Shown: piece after piece, positions 8,582-17,779 of the stretch
Position numbering within the stretch: the stretch's first letter is position 1
Layout of the letters: each line of letters opens with the position of its first letter
From: Bin103 sp002238925
Lineage (GTDB): Bacteria > Spirochaetota > Spirochaetia > SZUA-6 > Bin103
Direction of reading: 5' to 3'
NCBI GenBank assembly: GCA_965208065.1
Contig: OZ242313.1
Coordinates: forward strand, 4,340,001-4,404,000
Length of the DNA stretch: 64,000 nt
Translations under genes and position numbers: made by a program
Notes under the pieces: model-generated
Databases searched by the model: none
What the model saw: the letters and a program-made list of their open reading frames with translations, nothing else
What the model was told of the DNA's origin: nothing

Positions 8582-9754
8582 ATGAGAGCACCACAGCGGC
8601 TGTTCACTCCCGGTGCGGGCGCGGCTCCACCAGCGCTGACCGGTCGGGAGCAGGAGCAGGGTGTGCTCACGCAGTGCTTGGCGGACTTGGCCGGCGGCAG
8701 CGCCCCGCCACACGACGTTGCGTTGATGGGGCCACGCGGCAACGGCAAGACCGTGCTGCTCAACTGGTTCATGCGCTCCTGTCATGACGCTGCCCGGATA
8801 GACGCCGTACGGTTGTCGCCGAGCCTGATACGCAGCCGGGAGGCCGTCGCGGACGCCTTGCTGCCGGTATCCGTTATCAGGAAGATCCTTCCCAGGAAGC
8901 TTGGCGTAGCAGGCGTCGGCCAAGCCGAGTGGGCGGCGCCGGACGCGTCCGCGCAGGAACTCATGGAGCGGCTGACCGTCCGGTGCCGGAAAAGACCGGT
9001 GGTCGTGCTGGTCGACGAAGCGCACACGCTCACGCGTGACGTCGGCCAACTGCTGCTCAATCTGAGCCAGGACGTGCGCGCGAACGCGCCACTTCTGCTG
9101 GTGCTGGCCGGCACTCCGGGCCTGCCCGCGCATCTCGCTACCATGAACGCCTCCTTCTGGAGCCGCCTTGGCGATGGGCGGCTGGGTATCGGCCTGCTGA
9201 GCGACGCCGCCGCCCGCGCCGCCCTTGTCGAGCCGCTGGAAGCCCACGACGTGAGCATCGACGCCGACGCCGTCGACGCGGTTGTTGAGCACAGCCAGCG
9301 CTACCCGTACTTCATCCAGCTCTGGGGCGAGGCGCTCTGGAGGAGGCGCCTGGCAGACGAAGTGACCCGGTTCACCGCCTCCCACGTGCGTGCGGCGCGA
9401 CGAGACGTGACAGCCCGGGTCACCGACTACTACCAGGACCGCTACCGAGAACTGGAAGCGCGCGGTCTGCTGCGCGCTGCCGTCGCGGCGGCGGCACCGT
9501 TCGGAGCCGGCGCCGCGAGTGCTACCGACCGCGACCTCGATGCAGCCCTCGCCGCAACCGGCGGCGACGCCGCGGGCCGGCTGGTGGCGCGTGACGAATT
9601 GAATCGGCTGGGTTACCTCTGGAGCCCACCGGGCCAACTGCCGCCGATAGTCTGGGTCGCCGGCATCCCGTCGCTGATGACCTACGTCGCCGACCACGCC
9701 CCGCCCCTCCGCCCACCCGACGCCAGCGCCAGCCGAGACCGATCCGATCCGTGA
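8582..9754 (+). CDS. AAA-family ATPase with winged-helix-like C-terminus, function unknown
   Basis: 390-residue P-loop ATPase. Walker A is GPRGNGKT at residues 50-57 and Walker B is VVVLVDEAH at 140-148; the later RYPYFIQLWGE block is characteristic of the helical lid in AAA/STAND ATPases such as the Orc/Cdc6-like and KAP-like groups. The C-terminal third may be a winged helix. It has no obvious partner gene. The 240 bp before it hold only the divergent antitoxin promoter and no further gene that I can see. Confidence 0.72.
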   Translation: MRAPQRLFTPGAGAAPPALTGREQEQGVLTQCLADLAGGSAPPHDVALMGPRGNGKTVLLNWFMRSCHDAARIDAVRLSPSLIRSREAVADALLPVSVIRKILPRKLGVAGVGQAEWAAPDASAQELMERLTVRCRKRPVVVLVDEAHTLTRDVGQLLLNLSQDVRANAPLLLVLAGTPGLPAHLATMNASFWSRLGDGRLGIGLLSDAAARAALVEPLEAHDVSIDADAVDAVVEHSQRYPYFIQLWGEALWRRRLADEVTRFTASHVRAARRDVTARVTDYYQDRYRELEARGLLRAAVAAAAPFGAGAASATDRDLDAALAATGGDAAGRLVARDELNRLGYLWSPPGQLPPIVWVAGIPSLMTYVADHAPPLRPPDASASRDRSDP

Positions 9755-9811
9755 AACCGTAAACCCTCCAAGCGTTCGCTCCCGCTGCCTGCGTGCTGAT
9801 TGTGCTATGAT

Positions 9812-9840
9812 GTCGTCATAAAGCGACGCAAAATGACGAC
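9812..9840. repeat. 8-bp inverted repeat upstream of the DUF4143 ATPase
   Basis: GTCGTCAT at 9812-9819 and ATGACGAC at 9833-9840 form a perfect inverted repeat with a 13-nt spacer, in a locally AT-rich stretch 43 bp before the next start. It could be an operator; no regulator is identifiable. Confidence 0.4.
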
Positions 9841-9882
9841 GACCATGACAGTTCTTGCACCACGTCGGACGGGTGGCGAGCC

Positions 9883-11037
9883 ATGACGCTCTACCGGCCG
9901 CGCTCACTGGCGACGCCTCGCTCGTCGTTCTTCCTGTTCGGTCCGCGCGGAACGGGCAAGACCACCTGGGTCCGCCACGAATACCCAGATGCGCATCGCG
10001 TCGATCTGCTTGACGAGGCTCTGTATCAGAGCTACCTGGCTGACGCTGGACGATTCGCCGGTGAACTGCAGGCAATAGCGCAGGGCCGCTGGGTGTTCGT
10101 GGACGAGATCCAGCGCTTGCCCAACCTGCTCAACGAAGTGCACCGGCACATCGAAAGCGGCGGTCTCCGCTTCATCCTTACCGGCTCGTCGGCCCGCAAA
10201 CTGAAGCGATCCGGCGTCAACCTGCTGGCCGGGCGCGCGACACACACCCGCATGTACCCCTTTCTGCCGCATGAGCTGGGAACCGACTTCGATCTCGAAA
10301 CGGTGCTCCGGCACGGCAGCCTTCCGGTAGTCTGGAACGCCGACGACCGGACGGCGGCGTTGCGCTCCTACGTCCAGCTCTACCTGAAGGAAGAAATCAA
10401 GGGCGAAGCGCTAGTGCGGAACCTCGCCGGCTTCGCTCGCTTCCTGCCGGTCGCGGCCCTGTTCCATGGCCAGACCTTGAATGTAGCTTCCGCCGCCCGC
10501 GATGCCGAGGTCAGTCGGACCACGTTGGCCGGCTACGTGGAGATTCTGGAGGACACGCTCGTGGCGTTTCGCATGCCGGCGTACGATCCCAAGTTGCGCG
10601 TCCGCGAACGGAAGCACCCCAAGTTGTACTGGGTCGATCCGGGATTGGCACGGGCGGCAGCCGGGCGCTTCCGAGAACTCGACCCGCGCGAACGCGGCGC
10701 CCTGTTCGAAGGCTGGATCGCCACCGTGCTGTCCAGCTATCGCGACTACCACGGCGCGTTCGACGAAATGTACTACTGGGCGCCGGCTCGCGCGCGGGAC
10801 ACGGAAGTCGACTTCCTGCTGTTGCGCGACGGCAAGTCGATCGCCATCGAAGCCAAGGCGTCCGCCCGGATCCATGACCGTCACCTGGCCGGGCTCCGCG
10901 CCGTCGCCCCCCTGCCCGGCCTGCAGCGCCGCATCCTCACCTACGCCGGTTCACGCCGCATGCGGACCCCGGACGGCATCGACATCTGGCCCGTGCCCGA
11001 CCTCCTGGAAGCCTTGCAATCCGACCGCCTCTGGTAA
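9883..11037 (+). CDS. AAA_14 / DUF4143 ATPase with nuclease-like C-terminus
   Basis: 384-residue protein of the widespread ATP-binding DUF4143 family. Walker A is GPRGTGKT at 20-27, Walker B WVFVDEIQ at 70-77, and sensor-like LTGSSARK follows. The C-terminal DUF4143 part contains EVDFLLLRDGK then IEAKAS, which has the D...E-x-K arrangement of PD-(D/E)XK nuclease folds. Biological role is not established for most members; they are common in accessory regions. It stands alone, convergent with a Nudix gene 14 bp away. Confidence 0.85.
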   Translation: MTLYRPRSLATPRSSFFLFGPRGTGKTTWVRHEYPDAHRVDLLDEALYQSYLADAGRFAGELQAIAQGRWVFVDEIQRLPNLLNEVHRHIESGGLRFILTGSSARKLKRSGVNLLAGRATHTRMYPFLPHELGTDFDLETVLRHGSLPVVWNADDRTAALRSYVQLYLKEEIKGEALVRNLAGFARFLPVAALFHGQTLNVASAARDAEVSRTTLAGYVEILEDTLVAFRMPAYDPKLRVRERKHPKLYWVDPGLARAAAGRFRELDPRERGALFEGWIATVLSSYRDYHGAFDEMYYWAPARARDTEVDFLLLRDGKSIAIEAKASARIHDRHLAGLRAVAPLPGLQRRILTYAGSRRMRTPDGIDIWPVPDLLEALQSDRLW

Positions 11038-11051
11038 ACACTGGCAACTGG

Positions 11052-11507
11052 CTATAGGCCTATGGCTTCCTTGGCACCCACAAACGGCATGCCGTACGCC
11101 GGACGCGCGTCCAGAGAGCGAACGAAATGGACGAAAGCGCTCCCAAATCCAATGGTCTGGAGTTGGTTTACGCAGAACAATGCAACGTCCGATATCGGGT
11201 TGTCTTCAAACTCCGGAGGAGGGATCCGGATCGTTCCCCCAATACGGCATAACAGGAACCCGGCGTCGAACAACGGTGGATCAGTTCGATGGGCCAGAAA
11301 TGCCAACGATTCTACTCTCGTATCCAGGCCGGTCTCCTCCCATACTTCCCGCCTGCATGCCTCCGTCAGTGTCTCTCCGACTTCCACCGTACCCCCCGGA
11401 AGTGACCACTCCCTCCGCACCGATATGCGCTGCCTTACCAGCAGAATTCGGTCGTTCTCCAAGAGAATCCCGGTAACCCTGACTTTGAACGTGGCGTCTT
11501 CCCTCAT
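11052..11507 (-). CDS. Nudix hydrolase
   Basis: 151-residue protein with a canonical Nudix box: GGTVEVGETL followed by REVWEETGL, supplying the Glu residues that bind the metal and cleave a nucleoside diphosphate linked to another moiety. Substrate cannot be predicted. Its ATG overlaps the TGA of the upstream HNH gene (ATGA), so the two are translationally coupled. The pair has visibly lower GC than its neighbours, suggesting acquisition by transfer. Confidence 0.88.
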   Translation of the reverse strand: MREDATFKVRVTGILLENDRILLVRQRISVRREWSLPGGTVEVGETLTEACRREVWEETGLDTRVESLAFLAHRTDPPLFDAGFLLCRIGGTIRIPPPEFEDNPISDVALFCVNQLQTIGFGSAFVHFVRSLDARPAYGMPFVGAKEAIGL

Positions 11508-11980
11508 GACCCTTCCGGATCGAGCCCCAGAGCAATGATGTCCGGATTGGTGTTGCGAAGCACTTGAATGTGCGCAACCGGCCAGTCGATCTCCGGACCT
11601 GCACCTCCGTCAAGGATCCGTCTCTCACGACAACCAAAGACCCAAAACCCCGCCTGTTCGAGGACTCTAATGTGTTCATCGAGGAAACGCGAAGCTCGGA
11701 TCATGTCACTCACTTCCTGTAGTCCTAGGTCTCCATCAATCAACTTGTGATGTACTTTGCATAACAGCAGCAAGTTGGCGTATCTGTCCGCGCTCTCGTG
11801 TAGGAAATCAGGGTCATAGCGAGGTCCACCGGCGACGGCAGACACGATGTGGCACTCGTCTCCGATGATCGACTCGTCATCGACAGGTGTGCCCGGCTTG
11901 ATCAATTCACTTCGGTTCATAGCGCACCGGCTACCAGACCGTCCCCAAAGCAACTTTCGACTGCGTGCTGTAATCCCCAT
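11504..11980 (-). CDS. HNH endonuclease-like protein
   Basis: 158-residue protein starting MGITARSRKLLWGRSGSRC, the usual opening of a class of HNH nucleases; the core is ECHIVS followed by the LLCKVHHKLID block that carries the metal-binding histidines. A C-terminal extension of about 60 residues (WVFGCRER to WPVAHIQVL) is not familiar to me. An in-frame ATG at 12067, overlapping the stop of the FG-GAP gene, is possible, but homologous-looking sequence begins at 11980. It is coupled to the Nudix gene by a 4-bp overlap. Possible defence or mobile-element role, unproven. Confidence 0.75.
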   Translation of the reverse strand: MGITARSRKLLWGRSGSRCAMNRSELIKPGTPVDDESIIGDECHIVSAVAGGPRYDPDFLHESADRYANLLLLCKVHHKLIDGDLGLQEVSDMIRASRFLDEHIRVLEQAGFWVFGCRERRILDGGAGPEIDWPVAHIQVLRNTNPDIIALGLDPEGS

Positions 11981-12063
11981 CCTCTCTTCCACGATACTGG
12001 GCTGCAACTCAGGACCAAGATAGTGAGGCCGACACCGTCCTCGCGGCTCGGACTCTTCCAGGC

Positions 12064-14142
12064 TCATGCCGGGCCGGTGCGGGTGGGGTTGACGTTGAGT
12101 ACGAGGCCGGTGCCGGAGGTGGTGGTGATGGGGCCGGCGGCGAAGCGGGTGGCGGGGTCCCAGTCCCAGCGCAGTTGGGAGCGCAGCCAGGCGTAAGTCT
12201 TGCCGTCCTCGGAGCCGCAGACCAGGTCGGGGGCGCCGTCGCCGTCCAGGTCGTGGCACCACACCGAGCACTTGTGGTGGCCGAGGTTGATCGGGGTGCC
12301 GTCGGCCTCGGTGATGAGCCGGGGCCGCTCGAATACCGGCTCGGCGGCGGTGCCGGCGTTGCGCAGCCAGAACGGGGTTGCGGCGCCGGGGAAGTGGCCG
12401 TTGATGAGGCGGGTGTTGTGCCAGGCGGTGCCGGCCACCAGGTCAGGGGCGCCGTCCAGGTCCCAGTCGCAGGCGCAGAACACGCTGCGGCCCCATAGGC
12501 CGCCCGGGCCGCAGCCGCGCACCAGGTTGCCGTCGCGGTAGCGTACCAGCGGCCCCGCCTCCAGGCAGGCCGGATCGGCGCCGGCGCGGTAGAAGAGTTG
12601 CAGGAAGCCGTCGTAGTTGAGCAGCAGCAGGCAGCTGTCGCCCCAGGCCGCCGGACGTGAGCGCCACGCGCCGGTGAGCGGCTCGCCGGCGCACAGCAGC
12701 GGCTCGGCGGCGGCGAAGCGCGGCTCGTGCCGGCTGCCGATGTTGCGGTACCAGAGGTAGCGGCCGTAGATGTCGTTGGTGATCACGTCGAACAGGCCGC
12801 CGCCGGTCCAGTTGGTAACCAACGGGTTGAGGTAGCCCCAGCGCGCCTCGTTCGGACCTTGAATGGAGCCGGTGGGGCCGGCGAGGTGGTGGATCTCACT
12901 GCCGCCCGCGTGCAGGCGCACTCCGGCGGCGAAGTCGAACGCGCCCGGCGCGGCGGCGCGGTTGGCGAACCGCCACAGGTAGCCGGACGAGTCGCCCACC
13001 ACCAGGTCGGGCGCACCGCTGCCGTCCAGGTCCGCCAGGCACGGCACCGCCAGAGTCTCGACGCGCGCCGCACCGCCGACCCGCTGCAGGGGCGGCTGTT
13101 CCCGCCACTCGCCGTCCGCGTAGTCCAGCCAGATCACCACACCTGGGTTGCCGGTGATCAGGATCTCCTGCTCGCCGTCGCCATCCAGGTCGCAGCAGCA
13201 CAGCGAGGTCTCGAAGTAGCCGCGGCGCAGCGGGCTGCACGGCAGCTGCCACTCCTCGCCGGTGGCCTTGAGGCGCGGCAGCTGGCCGGCGGCGCCCGCG
13301 TCCACTTCCGACAGGCGCAGGGCCCAGAGCCGGTCCACGTCGCGGCGCACCAGCAGTTCCAGGGCGCCGTCGCGGTCCACGTCCACCAGGGCAGCGTCGG
13401 TGCGGCCGTCCCAGGAGCGGTACTCGGCCAGTTGTTCCGGCGGGCCGAACACCGGCTGCTCATTGCTGCCGGTGTTGCGCAGCAGGAACACGCGGGTTGT
13501 AGGCGTGCGGCCCATCCAGGTGCCGTCGGCGAGGTAGCCGCGCCCCGAGCCCATGTTGGGGTAGTCGCGCAGGTCGGTTCCGCGCGCATCCGGCCAGTAC
13601 TCCAGCACGTACTGGTACAGGCAGGAGATGACGATGTGGGTGACGCCGCGCCCATCGCGGTACGGGTTGAGGTTCCACAGGTCGACGGCGGCGAACACCT
13701 CGGCCAGCGACCGGCCGTCGACCGGGATGCGCTCCGCCGGGGCGGCAAAGCGCGGCGACGAGCGCGTGCCCCGGTTGCCGTACAGCTTGAGCCAGCCGGG
13801 GTCGGTCTCGCGGGCCGGATCGCGCGTCGGGTTGCCGAAAGTGAGGAGGTTCAAGCCACCCTCGGGAGTGACCAGCGGCATGGCATGGTAGCCCGTCACG
13901 CCGGCAACCGGCTCGGGCGGCTCGTACACCGGCACCGCGGCACGGTCGGCGCGACGTTCGCGGTACAGGTACACGCCGCCGCGGTGCATATTGGGCAGCA
14001 GCGAGTAGAGGATGTCGCGCCCGCCTCCGCCCCGCCAGTCCACCAGGAACGCCGTCCCCGACAGCCCGTCCCCCAACTCGCACCGCTCGCCGCCGCCCAC
14101 CGGCAGCGCCTGCCCCGGAATGATGTCCGCTCCGCTCAGCAC
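12064..14142 (-). CDS. FG-GAP/VCBS beta-propeller protein
   Basis: 692-residue protein with at least five Asp-rich calcium-binding repeats of the FG-GAP/VCBS kind, for example DLDGDGEQEILI, DLDGSGAPDLVVG and DLDGDGAPDLVCG, implying a beta-propeller. The GTG start at 14142 is set by GGAGG at 14150-14154. No signal peptide is seen, odd for a family usually secreted or surface-exposed. It follows an AAA-nuclease gene by 38 bp. Binding partner and role unknown; carbohydrate or protein binding is typical of the fold. Confidence 0.75.
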   Translation of the reverse strand: MLSGADIIPGQALPVGGGERCELGDGLSGTAFLVDWRGGGGRDILYSLLPNMHRGGVYLYRERRADRAAVPVYEPPEPVAGVTGYHAMPLVTPEGGLNLLTFGNPTRDPARETDPGWLKLYGNRGTRSSPRFAAPAERIPVDGRSLAEVFAAVDLWNLNPYRDGRGVTHIVISCLYQYVLEYWPDARGTDLRDYPNMGSGRGYLADGTWMGRTPTTRVFLLRNTGSNEQPVFGPPEQLAEYRSWDGRTDAALVDVDRDGALELLVRRDVDRLWALRLSEVDAGAAGQLPRLKATGEEWQLPCSPLRRGYFETSLCCCDLDGDGEQEILITGNPGVVIWLDYADGEWREQPPLQRVGGAARVETLAVPCLADLDGSGAPDLVVGDSSGYLWRFANRAAAPGAFDFAAGVRLHAGGSEIHHLAGPTGSIQGPNEARWGYLNPLVTNWTGGGLFDVITNDIYGRYLWYRNIGSRHEPRFAAAEPLLCAGEPLTGAWRSRPAAWGDSCLLLLNYDGFLQLFYRAGADPACLEAGPLVRYRDGNLVRGCGPGGLWGRSVFCACDWDLDGAPDLVAGTAWHNTRLINGHFPGAATPFWLRNAGTAAEPVFERPRLITEADGTPINLGHHKCSVWCHDLDGDGAPDLVCGSEDGKTYAWLRSQLRWDWDPATRFAAGPITTTSGTGLVLNVNPTRTGPA

Positions 14143-14180
14143 CTGTCGACCTCCATTTCCTCGCCCCCCTGTCAGACCGG

Positions 14181-15770
14181 CTACATTCCCCACACCGTGA
14201 TGGTAGTGCCGCCGGCGGTTTCGCGGCGGCGGTACAGCTTGGCATCCCACGGCTTGCCGGGCGTGCGGTCGAATATGATCAGATGGCCCTCGCCGGCGCC
14301 GCACCGGTCGAGGTAGGCGCGCGTCTGTGCCAGCCCTTGCTCAACGGTGCGCACCAGACTGCCGTGCAGCAATTTGCACTCGACCACGATCCTCTGGGCA
14401 GGCGTGCCGCCGCCGGACGGCCATACGATCAACAGATCGGTGCGCATTCGACCGAGCCCGTATTCTCGCTCGATTCGGCCGCCGCTGTTCACGATGCGTT
14501 GCAGGAATGCCTGCAGCAGCAACTGCGGTCCGGCCTCCTTGTACTGGAACCGCTCGACCCAGTGCTCCGAATGCTCGCGAAAGAACGCTTGAAACGCGGC
14601 CATTAGCCGGTCCGCCTGCAAGCTTCCGTCGTCATCAATGTACCAGGCGGCCTCGCCCACGAGCGTCGCCTCCGTCGTGTAGGTGAGTTCGCGCGGAATC
14701 ACCTCCCGGTAGATCGGGTTGGCGACCGAAACCGATCCGTTGATTCGGATCAGCCCAAGGTCGTGCACGTAGTCCAGGTCGTCGCGCGGGATATCCGCCG
14801 CCGACTGGCCGCCGCTCAGAAGCAGCTCGATCACCCGGCGCACGCGCGGTTCTTCCAGCTTGTCGGCAAGCTGGTCCAGGTGCGTGTCGCGACGCAGGAC
14901 GAGCTGCTCGCGGGCGCGGTCGATCGCGGTCGCAGTCACCGGTTCACCCACGGGTTGATCGTCGACCGCTGCCTGCGCCAGTGCGTTCACGAGCCACGGC
15001 TGCCCCGCGGTCAGTGCCCAGGTCTCGCGCTCGGCATCGTCGGTCCAGCGCTGACCCGTGTCGGCGGTGTGCTGAGCGAGCAGGAGTCTCACCTCGTCGC
15101 GCGAGAAATCACCCAACCGCCGGGACGTGGCCTTGACGTTGAACGCGCTGCCGCCGGTAACTACCGACTTCTCCCTGGTGGACTGGATGCGATAGTCGCG
15201 CACGTCGCGTACGCCGCACAGGATCACGCTCTGCGGAAACCGGTGGGGCCGGTCGGGATAGCCGTTGCGGAGTTGCCGGAGCAGGGCAATCAGCGTATCG
15301 CCGACCAGCGTATCCACCTCGTCGATCAGCAGGACGATAGGCTTGGGATCGGCTTCCGCCCAACGGGTGAGGGTGTTCAGAAGCGCGCCGATACCGCCCG
15401 CGGCGGCCAGTGCGGACGGCCACAGTTCGGCCAGCGTGTGGTCGCCGAGAGTGCGTTCGGCCTCCAGCGCCAGACGGTCCAGAATCGCGCGCATCGCCGC
15501 CGACACGTCCTCGCGCGCGGCCTGTCCGATCTCCACATTGACGTACACACAGCGATATTCGCCGCCGGCGTTCAGCGTGTCGCGCAACGCGAGCAGGGCG
15601 GTGGTCTTGCCGGTCTGCCGCGGCGCGTGCAGCACGAAGTAGCGCCACTGCCCGATCAGGCGCCGCACCGCGTCAAGGTCGATCCGCTGCAGCGGCGGCA
15701 CGTGGTAGTGGCGCTCCGGCCTGATCGGCCCCTCGGTACAGAAAAAACGCTCCGGAACCCGCTTCGCCAC
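14181..15770 (-). CDS. AAA ATPase with C-terminal nuclease-like domain
   Basis: 529-residue protein. Walker A is APRQTGKT at 49-56, Walker B PIVLLIDEVD at 144-153, resembling AAA-like ATPases that use a peptide-bond-like lid. The C-terminus contains RTDLLIVW followed by VVECKLLHG, matching the D...E-x-K core of a PD-(D/E)XK fold. I chose GTG 15770 (AKRVPERFF) because upstream sequence is not conserved-looking; confidence in the start is moderate. Likely first gene of the operon containing the FG-GAP protein. Confidence 0.75.
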   Translation of the reverse strand: MAKRVPERFFCTEGPIRPERHYHVPPLQRIDLDAVRRLIGQWRYFVLHAPRQTGKTTALLALRDTLNAGGEYRCVYVNVEIGQAAREDVSAAMRAILDRLALEAERTLGDHTLAELWPSALAAAGGIGALLNTLTRWAEADPKPIVLLIDEVDTLVGDTLIALLRQLRNGYPDRPHRFPQSVILCGVRDVRDYRIQSTREKSVVTGGSAFNVKATSRRLGDFSRDEVRLLLAQHTADTGQRWTDDAERETWALTAGQPWLVNALAQAAVDDQPVGEPVTATAIDRAREQLVLRRDTHLDQLADKLEEPRVRRVIELLLSGGQSAADIPRDDLDYVHDLGLIRINGSVSVANPIYREVIPRELTYTTEATLVGEAAWYIDDDGSLQADRLMAAFQAFFREHSEHWVERFQYKEAGPQLLLQAFLQRIVNSGGRIEREYGLGRMRTDLLIVWPSGGGTPAQRIVVECKLLHGSLVRTVEQGLAQTRAYLDRCGAGEGHLIIFDRTPGKPWDAKLYRRRETAGGTTITVWGM

Positions 15771-15890
15771 GCTTACCCCACCCCTGTCGCCTGAGCGCAC
15801 ATCGTGCTGCCTCCCATCCTGGTGATGATGCGAGAATAGGGACTGGGCCGATGGCTGTACACCACACGCGCGTCGCAAGCGCACGCTGTC

Positions 15891-15930
15891 TTGACGACCA
15901 TGCCTTACCGAAGTAGCCTCCTCCGTAAGG
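15891..15930 (+). promoter_or_regulatory. Promoter and candidate operator of the second VapBC module
   Basis: TTGACG (15891-15896) and TAGCCT (15914-15919) are 17 bp apart. CCTTAC at 15903-15908 and GTAAGG at 15925-15930 form an inverted repeat flanking the -10, a natural site for autoregulation by the AbrB-type antitoxin. Confidence 0.55.
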
Positions 15931-15946
15931 TAGCAGGCGCGGCAAC

Positions 15947-16192
15947 ATGATGGTAGTCAAGGTTACGGCCAAGCGGCAGGTTACGTTCCCGGCGGCAGTG
16001 CTGGAGGCGATTGGCGTCGGTCCAGGCGACCGGCTCGAGTTGCATGAAGGCCCGGACGGGTTCCTGCTCCGGCCGCAGCGTATCGACTTCGACAGTCTCG
16101 CGCCGCTGCGCGACAAGGTCCGACGAGACGCCGGCCCTTTCGACCTGGAGGAGTTCAGGAGTCAGCCGCATGACCCCGCACTACGGGATTGA
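15947..16192 (+). CDS. AbrB/SpoVT-type antitoxin (VapB-like)
   Basis: 81-residue antitoxin with an AbrB-type N-terminus (VKVTAKRQVTFPAAVLEAIG) and an acidic toxin-binding tail (FDLEEFR). Two adjacent ATG codons at 15947 and 15950 could serve as start. It overlaps the PIN toxin gene by 23 bp. Confidence 0.85.
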   Translation: MMVVKVTAKRQVTFPAAVLEAIGVGPGDRLELHEGPDGFLLRPQRIDFDSLAPLRDKVRRDAGPFDLEEFRSQPHDPALRD

Positions 16193-16616
16193 CACGTCGA
16201 TCCTGGTGCGGTTGTTGACCGGCAAACCCGCGGACGCGTACGCAGCCTGCCGCACCGCCCTGCAGACGCTGATAGAAGGCCGTGGCGCGCGTATCTTCGC
16301 CTCGAACATGGTGATCGGGGAGGCGTACATCGCCGTGCAGCATCACTATGGAGTGACGAAGGAAGACGCCCGCGACGCTCTGCTCAAGGTGCTGAAGAGC
16401 GGCATGGTGGCTCCGCTCCATGGCCGATCGATCCTTGCGGAGATCGAGAACCACTCGGGCGCCGGCCTGCTGGATCGCCTGATCGCGGATCACTACCGGC
16501 GCGAAGAGTTGGTGACCCTCACGCTCGACCGGAGGATGTCCGCGCTGCCCGAAGCGGAGCTACTCCTGCCACCGCCGGCGAACGAGGCACGTACCGGCGG
16601 CCCGGCACCCGCCTGA
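16170..16616 (+). CDS. PIN-domain ribonuclease toxin (VapC type)
   Basis: 148-residue PIN protein with acidic residues at Asp8 (GIDTSI), Glu51 (VIGEAY), Asp102 (LLDRLI) and Asp120 (LTLDRR). The ATG at 16170 lies inside the antitoxin gene, giving the usual coupled antitoxin-toxin pair. The last seven or so residues of low complexity may be non-native. Confidence 0.85.
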   Translation: MTPHYGIDTSILVRLLTGKPADAYAACRTALQTLIEGRGARIFASNMVIGEAYIAVQHHYGVTKEDARDALLKVLKSGMVAPLHGRSILAEIENHSGAGLLDRLIADHYRREELVTLTLDRRMSALPEAELLLPPPANEARTGGPAPA

Positions 16617-16619
16617 GAG

Positions 16620-17633
16620 CTACTCCCAGGGGTGCAGGACGATCTTGGCGGATTCGCCGGCGGCGAGCAGGCCGAAGGCGTCCTGGATGCGGCTCATCGG
16701 CATGGTGTGGCTGACCAGCTTGTCGATCAACGGCGACTCGGCGATCACGCGCATCACGCCATCGTAGTCGCGCAGGTTGTACAGCCAGACGCCGGCGATG
16801 TGCAGGCCCTTGCGAATCATGTCGCGGCTCACCCCGATGGGCAGCTCGTTGCGGTTCTCGCCCACGAACACCACGCGCCCGCGGCGGCGCACGGCGTCGA
16901 TGCACAGCCGCTCGCCGGCCACCGCACCCGAGCAGTCCACCGCGGCGTCCACGCCGCGCCCGCCGGTCAGGTCGCGGATGCGCGCCTCCAGGTCGCCGTC
17001 CGCCGGATCGAGCACCACCTCGGCGCCCAGTTCGCTGCCGAGCGCGGCCCGCCACGGCGCCGGCTCCACCGCCAGCACGCGCGCGCCGCGGAATTGCGCG
17101 TTGATGACGCCGCCCAGACCCACCGGTCCCAGGCCGGTGATCAGCACCGTGTCGAAAGCATCCACGTCGATCGCCTGCATGCCGGCGAACGAGGCGCCGA
17201 TACCGTCGATCGCCATGGTGGCCTGCTCGTAGGTTACCGAGTCCGGAATCGGCAGCAGCAGCCAGGAGGGCTTGACGATGTACTGCGAGAACGTGCCCTG
17301 CCCGTCGTTGGTGCCGTGCACGGCCTCGTAGTCGACGGTGTCCTCGCAGTAGGTGTAGTCGCCGGCGCGGCACAGGGCGCAGACGCCGCACGGGAGCTGC
17401 GGCATGATCACCACCCGGTCGCCCACCTGCACGCGACCCGGCTGGGCGACCTCCACCACCTCGCCGGCGCCCTCGTGGCCGATCGTCTCCATCCGGTGCC
17501 CGGCCATCCATGCCTTGTACTCGGTGCACATCGCCGACGCGTGCACCTTGACCAGCACCCAGTCGTCCTTCGCCTCCGGCACCGAGGCCGGCACCACGTC
17601 CGACTGCCGCTCACCCACGATCCTCGCCTTCAT
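16620..17633 (-). CDS. Zinc-dependent alcohol/polyol dehydrogenase (MDR family)
   Basis: 337-residue medium-chain dehydrogenase. Catalytic zinc ligands are Cys36, His53 and Glu54 (GHEGAGEV); the structural zinc site is four cysteines at 82, 85, 88 and 96; the Rossmann loop is GLGPVGLGG. It would oxidise a sugar alcohol or alcohol with NAD(P). AGGGGAG precedes the ATG at 17633. It is divergent from an enolase-superfamily dehydratase, suggesting a shared sugar-acid or polyol pathway. Confidence 0.88.
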   Translation of the reverse strand: MKARIVGERQSDVVPASVPEAKDDWVLVKVHASAMCTEYKAWMAGHRMETIGHEGAGEVVEVAQPGRVQVGDRVVIMPQLPCGVCALCRAGDYTYCEDTVDYEAVHGTNDGQGTFSQYIVKPSWLLLPIPDSVTYEQATMAIDGIGASFAGMQAIDVDAFDTVLITGLGPVGLGGVINAQFRGARVLAVEPAPWRAALGSELGAEVVLDPADGDLEARIRDLTGGRGVDAAVDCSGAVAGERLCIDAVRRRGRVVFVGENRNELPIGVSRDMIRKGLHIAGVWLYNLRDYDGVMRVIAESPLIDKLVSHTMPMSRIQDAFGLLAAGESAKIVLHPWE

Positions 17634-17779
17634 TGCCACACTCCCCTTCGCCGCCGGTGACAGCCGGCGCACCCGCAGGCTCGCCCGGTTGCCGCCGAAC
17701 GTCAAGCGGCTCCCCCGGCTCAGTGCGCCTGTCCGGAGGCGGTTTACCAGGGTGCCTCCGTTGTGCTTCCGTTAGCGAC

